DNA of 64,000 nucleotides from the NCBI GenBank assembly GCA_029865265.1, contig JAOUHG010000015.1, forward strand, positions 1 to 64,000, read 5' to 3'. Numbering within the stretch: the first letter of the stretch is position 1; every line of letters starts with the position of its first letter. A model generated the notes under the pieces. It was not told the origin of the DNA. It did not search any database and worked only from the letters and a program-made list of their open reading frames with translations. The DNA comes from Candidatus Krumholzibacteriia bacterium (GTDB lineage Bacteria; Krumholzibacteriota; Krumholzibacteriia; WVZY01; JAKEHA01). Position numbers and translations under genes: made by a program. Below, one piece after another: positions 33,981 through 41,867 of the stretch.

Positions 33981-34235
33981 ATGGACCAAGCCGCCATTCG
34001 CGAAAAGGTGAAGTCGTACATCCTCGATGAGTTCCTGCCAGGAGAAGATCCCGACGAACTCACCGACGATACCCCGCTCATGACCACGGGCATCCTGGAT
34101 TCCCTGGCGACGCTCAAGCTCGTGACGTACCTGGAGTCGGAGTTCGACATTGCGATCGAGGCACACGAAGCGGATGCGGAGAATCTGGACTCGTTGGACC
34201 GCATCGTTGCGCTGGTGAAGACCAAGCTCGGGTAA
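33981..34235 (+). CDS. Acyl/peptidyl carrier protein
   Basis: This 84-aa acidic four-helix protein has the phosphopantetheine site GILDSLATLKLV, with attachment Ser41. It fits the DltC/PCP class in length and motif. It should carry the acyl or aminoacyl group made by the adenylating enzyme that starts nine bases later, and present it to the dehydrogenase and to the MBOAT protein. GGAAAGG lies ten bases upstream of the ATG; a TTG at 33972 is less likely. The phosphopantetheinyl transferase needed for activation is not in this window. Confidence 0.92.
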   Translation: MDQAAIREKVKSYILDEFLPGEDPDELTDDTPLMTTGILDSLATLKLVTYLESEFDIAIEAHEADAENLDSLDRIVALVKTKLG

Positions 34236-34243
34236 ATGCTCGC

Positions 34244-35800
34244 ATGACCCCCACGCTGCAACGCTACCTGGAGGATGCCGTCGCGCGCTTTCCGAGCCGG
34301 ACGGCCGTCCGCGAGCCCGGCGGGGTGGCGATCACCTACGCCGCCTTCGGCGAACTCACCGACCGCCTGCGAGACCGCCTGGTTGCGCTCGGCGTCCGGC
34401 CGGGCGACCGGGTGGGCGTGTACCTGCGCAAGTCCGTGGATGCGGTGGCGTCGATCTTCGGCATCCTCAAGACGGGCGCGGCCTACGTGCCGGTGGACCC
34501 GCTGGCGCCGGCCACGCGCAACGCCTACATCCTCGGCAACTGTGCGGTGCGGGTGGTAATCACCGAGAAGCGGTTCGAAGCCGCGTTACGGGAGCATCTG
34601 GCGTCCGAAGGCGCGAGCCCGGCAATGATCGTGATAGAAGACGTGGGTGGCGGGAGATGTCTCGACGACGCGCTGCGCGTGGACACGGCACCCCCGGTGC
34701 CGACCGTTCACACCGGGCCGGACGATCTCGCCTACATCCTGTATACATCCGGCTCCACCGGGAAACCCAAGGGCGTCATGCTCACGCAGCGAAACGCCAC
34801 CAGCTTTGTCGAATGGTGCAGCGCGACCTTCGCGCCGGTGCCCGACGATGTATTCTCGTCACACGCACCGTTTCATTTCGATCTTTCCATACTCGACATC
34901 TATACGCCACTCAAGCACGGCGCCACCCTCGTGGTGATCCCGGAGGACGTGGGCAAGGAGCCGCAGAAGCTGGCGCAGTTGATTCACGAGACGAAGATCA
35001 CCATGTGGTACTCGACGCCCTCCATCTTGAGCCTGCTGGTGCAGTACGGCAGGCTGGAGACGCTCGATCTGTCCCACATCCGCATCGTCAATTTCGCCGG
35101 CGAGGTGTTTCCCATCGTGCACCTGAAGGCGCTGCACGCGATTCTCCCGAAGCCGCGCTACTTCAACCTGTACGGGCCCACCGAGACCAACGTATGCACG
35201 TTTCATGAACTGCCGCGCGAGATTCCCCCTGGCCAGACGGACCCGTTCCCGATCGGCGGGGTGTGCGCGCACCTCGAGGGGCGCGTGGTGGATGAAGACG
35301 GCAACGACGTTCCCCGCGGTGAACGGGGCGAGCTGTGCATCCGCGGGGATTCGGTGACGCCGGGCTACTGGAACCTCCCGGAGCAGACCGCGGGCGCCTA
35401 CCTGAATGGAGATGTACCGCCGCTCGAACGCTGGTACCGCACCGGCGACATCGTCACCGAGGCGCCCGACGGCAACTACACATATGCCGGGCGCAGGGAC
35501 CGCATGGTGAAGAAACGGGGATACCGCGTGGAGCTGGGCGAGATCGAGTCGTGTCTGTACCGCCACCCGGACATCCGTGAGGCGGCGGTGGTGGCGCTCC
35601 CGGACCAGGAACTGGGCATGAAGGTGCGCGCCCACCTCGCCACCCGCGACGGCGGCAAACTTTCGCTCATAAAACTCAAGGCGTTCTGCGCCCAGCACCT
35701 GCCGGTATACATGATTCCGGACGTCTTCTCCTTCCACGAGGCTCTTCCCAGGACCTCCACCGAGAAGACCGACTACCAGACCCTCATGAAGATGGAGTAG
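34244..35800 (+). CDS. Amino-acid-type adenylation enzyme (DltA/PltF-like)
   Basis: This 518-aa protein is a free-standing adenylation domain with no fused carrier. Core motifs are A3 YILYTSGSTGKPKGVMLT, A4 HFDLSILDIY, A5 NLYGPTETNV, A7 YRTGD, A8 RMVKKRGYRVELGEIE and A10 LPRTSTEKTDYQTL with the catalytic Lys. The Asp of HFDLS corresponds to the residue that binds the alpha-amino group in amino-acid-activating enzymes, so an amino acid such as Pro or Ala is more likely than a fatty acid. It should load the carrier protein encoded just upstream. Two bases separate its stop from the next start. Confidence 0.92.
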   Translation: MTPTLQRYLEDAVARFPSRTAVREPGGVAITYAAFGELTDRLRDRLVALGVRPGDRVGVYLRKSVDAVASIFGILKTGAAYVPVDPLAPATRNAYILGNCAVRVVITEKRFEAALREHLASEGASPAMIVIEDVGGGRCLDDALRVDTAPPVPTVHTGPDDLAYILYTSGSTGKPKGVMLTQRNATSFVEWCSATFAPVPDDVFSSHAPFHFDLSILDIYTPLKHGATLVVIPEDVGKEPQKLAQLIHETKITMWYSTPSILSLLVQYGRLETLDLSHIRIVNFAGEVFPIVHLKALHAILPKPRYFNLYGPTETNVCTFHELPREIPPGQTDPFPIGGVCAHLEGRVVDEDGNDVPRGERGELCIRGDSVTPGYWNLPEQTAGAYLNGDVPPLERWYRTGDIVTEAPDGNYTYAGRRDRMVKKRGYRVELGEIESCLYRHPDIREAAVVALPDQELGMKVRAHLATRDGGKLSLIKLKAFCAQHLPVYMIPDVFSFHEALPRTSTEKTDYQTLMKME

Positions 35801-35802
35801 CC

Positions 35803-36948
35803 ATGGATTTCTCCTGGTCGAAGGAACAGAAGGAACTGCGCGACAGCGTGGCCCGGTTTGCCCGCGAGGAACTCAACGACGGCCTGATGGAACGCGACCA
35901 GAACGGCGACTTCAACCGCGAGGGGTGGAAGAAGTGCGCCGCGATGGGGATTCACGGTCTTCCGGTACCGGTGGAATACGGCGGCATGGGCATGGACGCG
36001 CTCACCACCGTCGGGGTGCTGGAGAGCCTAGGGTACGGGTGTGAGGACAACGGCCTGTGCTTCTCAATCAACGCCCACATGTGGACGCTGGAAACGCCGC
36101 TGATGGGCTTTGGAACGGAAGAGCAGAAGAAGCGCTACCTGCCGCGCCTGTGCAACGGAGAGTTGATTGGGGCCAACGCGATGTCCGAGCCCGACTCCGG
36201 GTCCGACGCATACAGCATCGCGACCACGGCCACGAAGAAGGGTGACCACTACGTCCTCAAGGGCAGCAAGGTGTTCGTCTCCAACGGGCCGGTGGCCGAT
36301 GTGTACCTGGTCTTCGCGACGGTCGATCCCGCACTCGGGGCCAATGGCGTCACCGGATTTCTGGTGGATCGCAACACCCCCGGGCTTTCGCTGGGCAAGC
36401 ACACCATCAAGATGGGTATTCGCACCTCTCCCATGTGCGAGTTGTTCTTCGACGACTGCGTTGTGCCGGAGGGAAACCGGCTGGGAAAAGAAGGCGCGGG
36501 GAAGATGCTGTTCGCCGATTCGATGTCGTGGGAGCGGGGTTGCATCCTGGCCAGCGCGGTGGGGGCGATGCAGCGGCTGCTGGAGACGTCCATCAAGTAC
36601 GCCAACGAGCGCGAGCAGTTTGGCCAGCCCATCGGCAAATTTCAACTCGTCGCGTCGAAGATCGTGGACATGAAGATCCGTCTGGAGACCGCCCGCGGCT
36701 TGCTGTACAAGTCGGCCTGGCAGAAGTCGCGCGGCCGCAGCGTCTACCTGGAGGCGGCCATGGCCAAGCTCTACATCAGCGAGTCGTGGATAGAGTGCGC
36801 GCGCAACGCCATGCAGGTTCACGGCGGCTACGGCTACATGGTGGAATACAAGGTCGAGCGGGAGCTGCGCGACGCGCTTGCCAGTACGCTGTACTCGGGA
36901 ACCTCCGAGATCCAGCGCACCATCATCGCCCCGTTGCTGGGGTTGTAG
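35803..36948 (+). CDS. Acyl-CoA dehydrogenase-family flavoprotein, likely acting on the carrier-bound substrate
   Basis: This 381-aa protein has the complete acyl-CoA dehydrogenase pattern. It includes NAMSEPDSGSDAYSI, GVTGFLVDRNTPG, a fold-typical YANEREQFGQPIGKFQLV, QVHGGYGYM and the terminal YSGTSEIQR. It uses FAD to introduce a double bond. The base Glu of the medium-chain enzymes (Y-E-G-T) is Ser here. A Glu at SWERG, however, aligns with the isovaleryl-CoA dehydrogenase base. Placed directly after an adenylation enzyme and carrier, it resembles PltE-type aminoacyl-carrier dehydrogenases rather than beta-oxidation. The start is two bases after the preceding stop. Confidence 0.9.
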   Translation: MDFSWSKEQKELRDSVARFAREELNDGLMERDQNGDFNREGWKKCAAMGIHGLPVPVEYGGMGMDALTTVGVLESLGYGCEDNGLCFSINAHMWTLETPLMGFGTEEQKKRYLPRLCNGELIGANAMSEPDSGSDAYSIATTATKKGDHYVLKGSKVFVSNGPVADVYLVFATVDPALGANGVTGFLVDRNTPGLSLGKHTIKMGIRTSPMCELFFDDCVVPEGNRLGKEGAGKMLFADSMSWERGCILASAVGAMQRLLETSIKYANEREQFGQPIGKFQLVASKIVDMKIRLETARGLLYKSAWQKSRGRSVYLEAAMAKLYISESWIECARNAMQVHGGYGYMVEYKVERELRDALASTLYSGTSEIQRTIIAPLLGL

Positions 36949-36965
36949 AGCCCGCCCCATTCGCG

Positions 36966-36986
36966 CCCCCGCGCTGGAAGCGGGGG
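36966..36986 (+). terminator. GC hairpin after the MBOAT operon
   Basis: CCCCCGC-GCTGGAA-GCGGGGG begins 18 bases after the stop. No T-tract follows, so it may only stabilise the 3' end. Confidence 0.4.
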
Positions 36987-37013
36987 GGTGCCCGCCCTCG
37001 CATCACCGGCCCC

Positions 37014-37045
37014 GAAAATAGTGGACAACTAAGTCTTTATTTGGC
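37014..37045 (+). promoter_or_regulatory. Copy B of the bipartite conserved element
   Basis: GAAAATAGTGGACA (37014-37027), eight bases and TTTATTTGGC (37036-37045) repeat the element at 24062. A small hairpin, GGAGT-TCTTCGG-ACTCC, follows at about 37061-37077. The thiolase-like gene starts 81 bases downstream of the element. Confidence 0.7.
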
Positions 37046-37126
37046 AGTCTGTCCGTGTCCGGAGTTCTTCGGACTCCACGGGCAGCCCTGCCGCGGGCCG
37101 CCAGAACAACAGCGGAGGTCGGAATC

Positions 37127-38374
37127 ATGATGAGACGTGTCGGGATCGTGGGCGCCTCGATCACCGAATGTCGCGGCCGCTGGGTGGAAAAGACCTACTG
37201 GGATCTCTTCCAGACCGCGGTTCGCGACGTGCTCGCCAGCGCCAGGATGACCATCGAGGACGTCGATTCGGTCATCTACGGCATCTACAACGACATCTTC
37301 GAACACCAGGCCATCCCCGAGAGCTCGCTCACCGGGCTGATCGGGATGACCAACAAGCCCGGCACGCGCGTGACCAGCGGCGGTGCCACCGGCTTCTACG
37401 CCATGCGCGCCGCCATCATGGAAGTGGCGAGCGGCATGTCGGACGTGGTGATGTGCGTGGGAGGGGAAAAGGCAACCGACTGTTTCGATCCGGTTTCCAA
37501 GTCGCCCACGCCGATGGTCATCAACACCATCGCCTACTCGTGGGATCCGTTCTTCGAGAACCCGCTGGGGGCGACCGCCAACGACTCCTACATGCAGATG
37601 TGCCTGGGCTACAACGACAGCCATCCCGGCGACATCGGCGACCCGCTGGTGCGCGCGAAGATCGTGGAGAAGCTGTGCCGGCAGGGAAACCGCAACCCCT
37701 ACGCGCAGCGCCGCGACGAACACGTGACCGTCGAGCACGTCATGAATTCGCGCTGGATCATCCCGCCCTTCCTGCGGCTCCTGGAAGCGTGCATGTACAC
37801 GGAAGGCGCGGGGGCGACGATTTTTGCGAGCGAAGACAAGGCGCGCGAACTCGCCGCCCGCACCGGGCAGCCCATCGTCTGGATCAAGGGAATCGGTGCC
37901 GCCAACGAGGCGTACGCGGTGGGCCGCGGCGGCTACTACAAGCCACTCGATCGCATCGTCTCGGACCGCCTCGCCGCGGAGCGCGCGTACAAGATGGCGG
38001 GTGTGAAGCCCTCCGACATCAAGATCGTGGAACTGCACGACGCCTTCGTCGCGCAACTCATGATCACGATGGGCGAGATGGGTTTTGTGCCCATCGGAAA
38101 GACGCGCTCCTTGATCGACGACGGCATCATGGCCGACATCGCCGACCTGGGCGACAAGAAGCGGCCCACCGGAAAGCAGATTCTCGTGAATCCGTCTGGA
38201 GGACTCATCTTCGGCGGTCACTTCGTGGGCGGTTCCAATATGTTCTCCATGTGGTCCGCGCGACGCGAGATGATCAACCGCGAAGTTCCGCTGGCCCTGG
38301 TGCACGGCACCGGTGCAATAAACGCGTGCTTCGGCGGCGCCATCGTCCTCGAGCTCGACGAAGGAGGCAAGTGA
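37127..38374 (+). CDS. Thiolase-fold protein with the nucleophilic Cys replaced by Gly
   Basis: This 415-aa protein matches the SCP-x/acetyl-CoA acetyltransferase branch of thiolases. It has RRVGIVGASITECRGRW, IPESSLTGLI, GKQILVNPSGGLIFGGHFVGG with His365, and NACFGGAIVLEL with Cys401. The position of the acyl-accepting Cys (NNxCATG in thiolases) reads TSGGATGF, so it is Gly86. This enzyme therefore cannot form the usual acyl-enzyme. Similar Cys-less proteins paired with DUF35 proteins include the Ltp2 retro-aldolases of steroid side-chain degradation. GCGGAGG lies upstream of ATG 37127. The stop overlaps the start of the DUF35 gene by one base. Confidence 0.85.
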   Translation: MMRRVGIVGASITECRGRWVEKTYWDLFQTAVRDVLASARMTIEDVDSVIYGIYNDIFEHQAIPESSLTGLIGMTNKPGTRVTSGGATGFYAMRAAIMEVASGMSDVVMCVGGEKATDCFDPVSKSPTPMVINTIAYSWDPFFENPLGATANDSYMQMCLGYNDSHPGDIGDPLVRAKIVEKLCRQGNRNPYAQRRDEHVTVEHVMNSRWIIPPFLRLLEACMYTEGAGATIFASEDKARELAARTGQPIVWIKGIGAANEAYAVGRGGYYKPLDRIVSDRLAAERAYKMAGVKPSDIKIVELHDAFVAQLMITMGEMGFVPIGKTRSLIDDGIMADIADLGDKKRPTGKQILVNPSGGLIFGGHFVGGSNMFSMWSARREMINREVPLALVHGTGAINACFGGAIVLELDEGGK

Positions 38375-39372
38375 TGGATAAGCGCGAAATGGTCATCCCG
38401 CCCGGCTTCAACCTCCCCAAAGAGGTCAGCGAGGTCACGGGCAAGGACGGCGAGACGTGCCTGCAGTTTAACACCGGCATGCTCACGCTCTACAAGCAGA
38501 CCTACGGCGAGCTGTCGCGCTTCTTCATGGCGCTGCGCGATGGCAAGCTGCTGGGTGCGCGCTGTCGGAAGTGCAAACAGGTCATGGTACCGGCGGCCAC
38601 GTGGCACTGTCCGGATTGCGGCTTCGAGGCCATGGAAGAAATCACGCTGCCGCAGCGCGGGGTGCTGGCGGCCACGGCACCCATCACCTTCTTCCCCTCG
38701 GCGATGTTCGTGGGGCAGGCGCCGTTCTGCCGCGGCTACGTGGACGTGGCGCGGGACGCGAAGGTGGCGTCGTTTCTCCCATGTCGTCTCAGGACGACCA
38801 CCGGCATTCCGCGGCCGGGCATCTTCGTGAAGGGGCTCGAGGTGAAACTGGTGTTCGAGGACAACCGCCAGGGCACCATCCTCGACATCTTCGCGGTGCC
38901 GATGAGCGAGGTGCCGGAGAAGCTGCGTGACAGGGAGCCGCTGCTCGCCTCGCAACTGAACCTGGAGAAGCCGCCGGTCCCCGAGATCCGCGAGGACAAA
39001 AAGTGGGCACCGGCATTCAAGACGGCACTCGACGGCATGCGTACCATGGCGTCGAAGGTGGTGCCGGGTTCGCGCGCACAGAAGGACCTCGCCGACCGCA
39101 GCCACACCATCGGGGTCAAGACCGGTGGCGGCGAGTTCTGCATCGCCATCCTGGACGGACGATTGGAGATTTCCGACAAGGCGCCCAAGCAGGTAGACTT
39201 CACCATGACGGTGGAGGATCCCATTGTGTTCACGCAGTGGGTGAAGGGCGGATCACTCTCGGACGCGGTGATGGAGGGGCTGCTGTGGGTGCCCAACCTG
39301 GCGGCGTTCCCGGCGCTGTACGCGCTGGACCGCCTGCCGCGCTCCATCCGCCGCGACCAGGAGGAAAAGTAA
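38374..39372 (+). CDS. DUF35 (Zn-ribbon/OB-fold) protein fused to an SCP2 sterol-carrier domain
   Basis: This 332-aa protein begins with a short helical region. A rubredoxin-like zinc ribbon has Cys64, Cys67, Cys79 and Cys82 (CRKC ... CPDC), and an OB-fold follows with QRGVLAATAPIT and CRGYVDV. Together these form the DUF35/ChsH2-type unit that docks on thiolase-like partners. The C-terminal ~110 residues (TIGVKTGGGEFCIAILDG ... VDFTMTVEDPIVFTQWV) match SCP2 lipid-carrier domains. The combination suggests delivery of a lipid-like acyl-CoA to the partner enzyme encoded immediately upstream. AAGGAGG precedes the ATG. Confidence 0.88.
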   Translation: MDKREMVIPPGFNLPKEVSEVTGKDGETCLQFNTGMLTLYKQTYGELSRFFMALRDGKLLGARCRKCKQVMVPAATWHCPDCGFEAMEEITLPQRGVLAATAPITFFPSAMFVGQAPFCRGYVDVARDAKVASFLPCRLRTTTGIPRPGIFVKGLEVKLVFEDNRQGTILDIFAVPMSEVPEKLRDREPLLASQLNLEKPPVPEIREDKKWAPAFKTALDGMRTMASKVVPGSRAQKDLADRSHTIGVKTGGGEFCIAILDGRLEISDKAPKQVDFTMTVEDPIVFTQWVKGGSLSDAVMEGLLWVPNLAAFPALYALDRLPRSIRRDQEEK

Positions 39373-39383
39373 GGAGGCGCGCG

Positions 39384-39563
39384 ATGGGTTTGACGGATGA
39401 TCAGCGCGATGAGGCGCTGAAGGCGCTGCGCGGCGCGCAGGAGCAGCTCGAGTACCTCATGAGGGGTGTCAAGGGTGTCGACGAAGCGTCGACACTGCGC
39501 GGCCGGATCGACGAGTTGGAGTTGTATCTCAAGCGCGTGAAAATGGCGCTGAAGTTCATCTGA
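39384..39563 (+). CDS. Small helical protein, unknown function
   Basis: This 59-aa protein is preceded by a perfect AAGGAGG and lies 11 bases after the DUF35-SCP2 gene, so it is probably real and co-translated. It is almost entirely helical with a heptad-like pattern (ALRGAQEQLEYLMRGVKG; LRGRIDELELYLKRVKMALKF), which suggests a coiled coil or hairpin that could bind the complex encoded upstream. I recognise no family. A terminator follows within about 30 bases. Confidence 0.75.
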   Translation: MGLTDDQRDEALKALRGAQEQLEYLMRGVKGVDEASTLRGRIDELELYLKRVKMALKFI

Positions 39564-39593
39564 GACCGGCGGACATCCTTTCCGCACAACAAA

Positions 39594-39621
39594 ACGGGCC
39601 ACGCCTCAGGGTGTGGCCCGT
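39594..39621 (+). terminator. Terminator of the thiolase-like operon
   Basis: ACGGGCCACGCC (39594-39605), loop TCAG, and GGTGTGGCCCGT (39610-39621), followed by TCTGCTT. Confidence 0.8.
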
Positions 39622-39758
39622 TCTGCTTGGGGGGGCACCGCGCTGGCTCGGGAGGTCACTGCGCGGGGCCACTGGGGGCGTCCGTACACAGGTATGACCC
39701 GGCGCCCGGCCGGTCGTCACACGCCCGGGCACAAATTCACAAAAAAGCCGCTAAGTCC

Positions 39759-39787
39759 TTGACGTGGCGCACGATTTGCAGTGTGCT
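39759..39787 (+). promoter_or_regulatory. Predicted promoter of the ClC gene
   Basis: TTGACG (39759-39764) and TGTGCT (39782-39787) are 17 bases apart. If used, transcription starts near 39794-39797, so the GTG at 39797 rather than the GTG at 39764 would be the start. Confidence 0.45.
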
Positions 39788-39796
39788 AAGACTCCC

Positions 39797-41155
39797 GTGA
39801 GCCATTTTCGCAGACGCACCCGGGCGTTCCTCGCCCAGCCCCGGAACATCCATCGCGTGGGCCTGATCGCCGCCGCCTTCGTGGCCGGCCTGGTGGCGGT
39901 GGGGTATTCGTTCATGTACCGGGCGGCGGAGCACTTCTCGGTGCGGACCTTCGAGCAACACCCGTACTGGCTGATCGTTGCCGCCCCGCTGTGCTTCGCC
40001 CTGGGCTGGTGGCTGGTGAACCGCTTTGCCCCGCGCGCCGGCGGGAGCGGCATCCCGCAGGTGATGGCGGCGGTCGATTTGCACGACGCGCGCGTGGACC
40101 ACGCGTTGATAGCGCCGCTCTTGAGCCTGCGGGTGGCGGTGGTGAAGATTGTGAGTTCGCTGTTGTGCGTGGTGGGCGGCGGCGCCATCGGGCGCGAGGG
40201 ACCCACCGTGCAGATCAGCGCGTCGCTGTTCTACGTTTTCGGCCGCTACATCCGTACGTTTTCACCCATGGTGGCGCTGGAGTCGTGGATGCTGGCCGGT
40301 TCCGCGGCGGGCATGGCGGCCGCGTTCAACACGCCGCTGGGTGGAATCGTATATGCGGTCGAGGAACTCGCGAGCAAGCACTTCTCGCGCGTGCGCACCA
40401 CCGTGCTGTCCGCGGTGCTGGTTTCGGGACTGGTGTCGCAGTGGCTGGTGGGCAGCTACCTCTACCTGGGCTTCCCGCGCATCGGGCGCGTGGGTTTTGC
40501 GGTGATTCCGGCCGCGTTCGTGGTGGGTGTGCTGGGGGGTGCGCTGGGTGCGTTCTTTGGCGACGCCACCTTCCGTACCAGCGTGTGGATGCGCCGGCGC
40601 CTCTCGGTGCGCCGCATCCAGGCGGGGCTGGCGGTCGCACTCGTGTGCGGCGTGGCGATGGTGCTGCTGCGCTTGATCGACGCGCGCGCGCTGGGCCCGG
40701 GCAACCGCCTGGTATCCGACATCCTGGCGGGCGACACGGTGGCCAGCTTCAAGCTCATCGGGGTGCGTTTCGCGTCGACGATGGCGTCGTACCTGAGCGG
40801 GTGCGGCGGTGGTATCTTCGCGCCGTCGCTCGCCATTGGCGCGAGCCTGGGCTCGTGGGTGGCGTCGTGGTGGACGGGTACCAACGCGGTGCTGCTCGCG
40901 CTGCTGGGGATGATCGCGGTGCTGACCGGGGTGACGCGCGCGCCGTTCACGTCCTTCGTGCTGATCCTGGAGATGACCGACCGCCACAGCGCAATATTTC
41001 CCATGATGCTCGCGGCACTGGTGGCGCTGGGCAGCGCACGCCTCTTTGGAACCGCGTCCTTCTACGAGCAGTCCAAGCGCGCGCTGCTGCGCGACCTCGA
41101 ACCGGCTCCCGCGGCACCCCAGCAGCCCCCGCCTCCGCCCGGGCCGGCGGTGTAG
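39797..41155 (+). CDS. ClC-family chloride channel/antiporter
   Basis: This 452-aa membrane protein carries the three ClC selectivity segments: GSGIPQV, GREGPTVQ and GGIFAPSLAIG. The Glu of GREGP is the external gating residue needed for Cl-/H+ exchange, so antiport is more likely than a simple channel. About 16-18 helices are predicted. A short Pro-rich cytoplasmic tail ends the protein, with no CBS domains. The start is ambiguous. GTG 39764 gives 11 more residues but lies on the predicted -35 box, while GTG 39797 fits the promoter. Neither has a clear ribosome site. Confidence 0.93.
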   Translation: MSHFRRRTRAFLAQPRNIHRVGLIAAAFVAGLVAVGYSFMYRAAEHFSVRTFEQHPYWLIVAAPLCFALGWWLVNRFAPRAGGSGIPQVMAAVDLHDARVDHALIAPLLSLRVAVVKIVSSLLCVVGGGAIGREGPTVQISASLFYVFGRYIRTFSPMVALESWMLAGSAAGMAAAFNTPLGGIVYAVEELASKHFSRVRTTVLSAVLVSGLVSQWLVGSYLYLGFPRIGRVGFAVIPAAFVVGVLGGALGAFFGDATFRTSVWMRRRLSVRRIQAGLAVALVCGVAMVLLRLIDARALGPGNRLVSDILAGDTVASFKLIGVRFASTMASYLSGCGGGIFAPSLAIGASLGSWVASWWTGTNAVLLALLGMIAVLTGVTRAPFTSFVLILEMTDRHSAIFPMMLAALVALGSARLFGTASFYEQSKRALLRDLEPAPAAPQQPPPPPGPAV

Positions 41156-41168
41156 TTCCAGGCCGACC

Positions 41169-41867
41169 TCACCCCTGGGCGCGGATGGCCGACGCGATTG
41201 ACCGCTGCAGCGCGCGCCAGCGCGCGGTGCCCACGAAGCGCTGGCTCACCTCCAGTTCGATGCCGGCGTAGCGGCTGGCGGGGAACGTCTCGCGCAACGA
41301 CGTGGTCAGGCCGTCGCTCCAGCCGCGGTAGGGGAGATTGCGGTACACCTTCAGACCCGGGGTGGCGGTCTTGAGCGCACCCACGAGTGCGCACGCGACG
41401 CCGCTCTCAAAAGCGCGCCGAGGATCGTGCAGTACGCCGATATCGACGGTTCTCCTGCGTCCTTCGTATACGGGCGTGAAGGTATGCACGCCAATATGGA
41501 CCACGCGATGCACCGTGCGCATCCTGTCGTGGATCGCCCTCTCCACGGCGTCGCGGTGCGGGTGGTAATACGTCTTCAGGAGTTGTGCCTTGTCGCGTTC
41601 GTCGAGGCTGCGGGTAAACTCCGAGAACAGGCGCGGATGACCAATAGACCGGTTGCACTCCACCAGCAGGCGCGAGGTGGTGGTGGCGATGAGTGGCGCA
41701 CGAGTGGCGCGCCGGATGGTGCGCGCAAGCTCGAGCGAACCCGGGTCCCAGCCGCGGTGCGACCGCAGCACGGTGGCGGCGCCTTTGAACAGAGGCCGGT
41801 AGCGCGCGGGAATCATGTTGCCCCCGTGCTCGCAGGAGAGCACAAGAGTTGTGTCAGCCGGCGGCAT
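41169..41867 (-). CDS. N-formylglutamate amidohydrolase-like protein
   Basis: This 232-aa protein begins TTLVLSCEHGGNMIP, the conserved opening of N-formylglutamate amidohydrolases, whose His and Glu bind zinc. It continues with LVECNRSIGHPRLFSEFTR and VVHIGVHTFTP. It should hydrolyse an amide such as an N-acyl-amino acid. It is the last gene of the trmB/amidoligase operon, overlapping the GCS2 gene by 14 bases. A role in trimming or recycling the amide product of the cluster is more likely than histidine breakdown, because no hut genes are present. Confidence 0.88.
   Translation of the reverse strand: MPPADTTLVLSCEHGGNMIPARYRPLFKGAATVLRSHRGWDPGSLELARTIRRATRAPLIATTTSRLLVECNRSIGHPRLFSEFTRSLDERDKAQLLKTYYHPHRDAVERAIHDRMRTVHRVVHIGVHTFTPVYEGRRRTVDIGVLHDPRRAFESGVACALVGALKTATPGLKVYRNLPYRGWSDGLTTSLRETFPASRYAGIELEVSQRFVGTARWRALQRSIASAIRAQG

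Noticed and set aside
37014-37045. Insertion-sequence terminal repeat (IS3-like AGTGGACA end)
   Set aside because: No transposase frame, no paired inverted end and no target duplication are near either copy; equal distance and orientation to gene starts fit a regulatory element better, though a solo IS end is not fully excluded.
39764-39796. Extra 11 N-terminal residues of the ClC protein from GTG 39764
   Set aside because: That codon overlaps the predicted -35 box and has no ribosome site; GTG 39797 fits the promoter better, although this is not certain.
41169-41867. Histidine-utilisation hutG
   Set aside because: No hut genes are nearby, and the gene overlaps a GCS2 ligase gene in an amidoligase operon.
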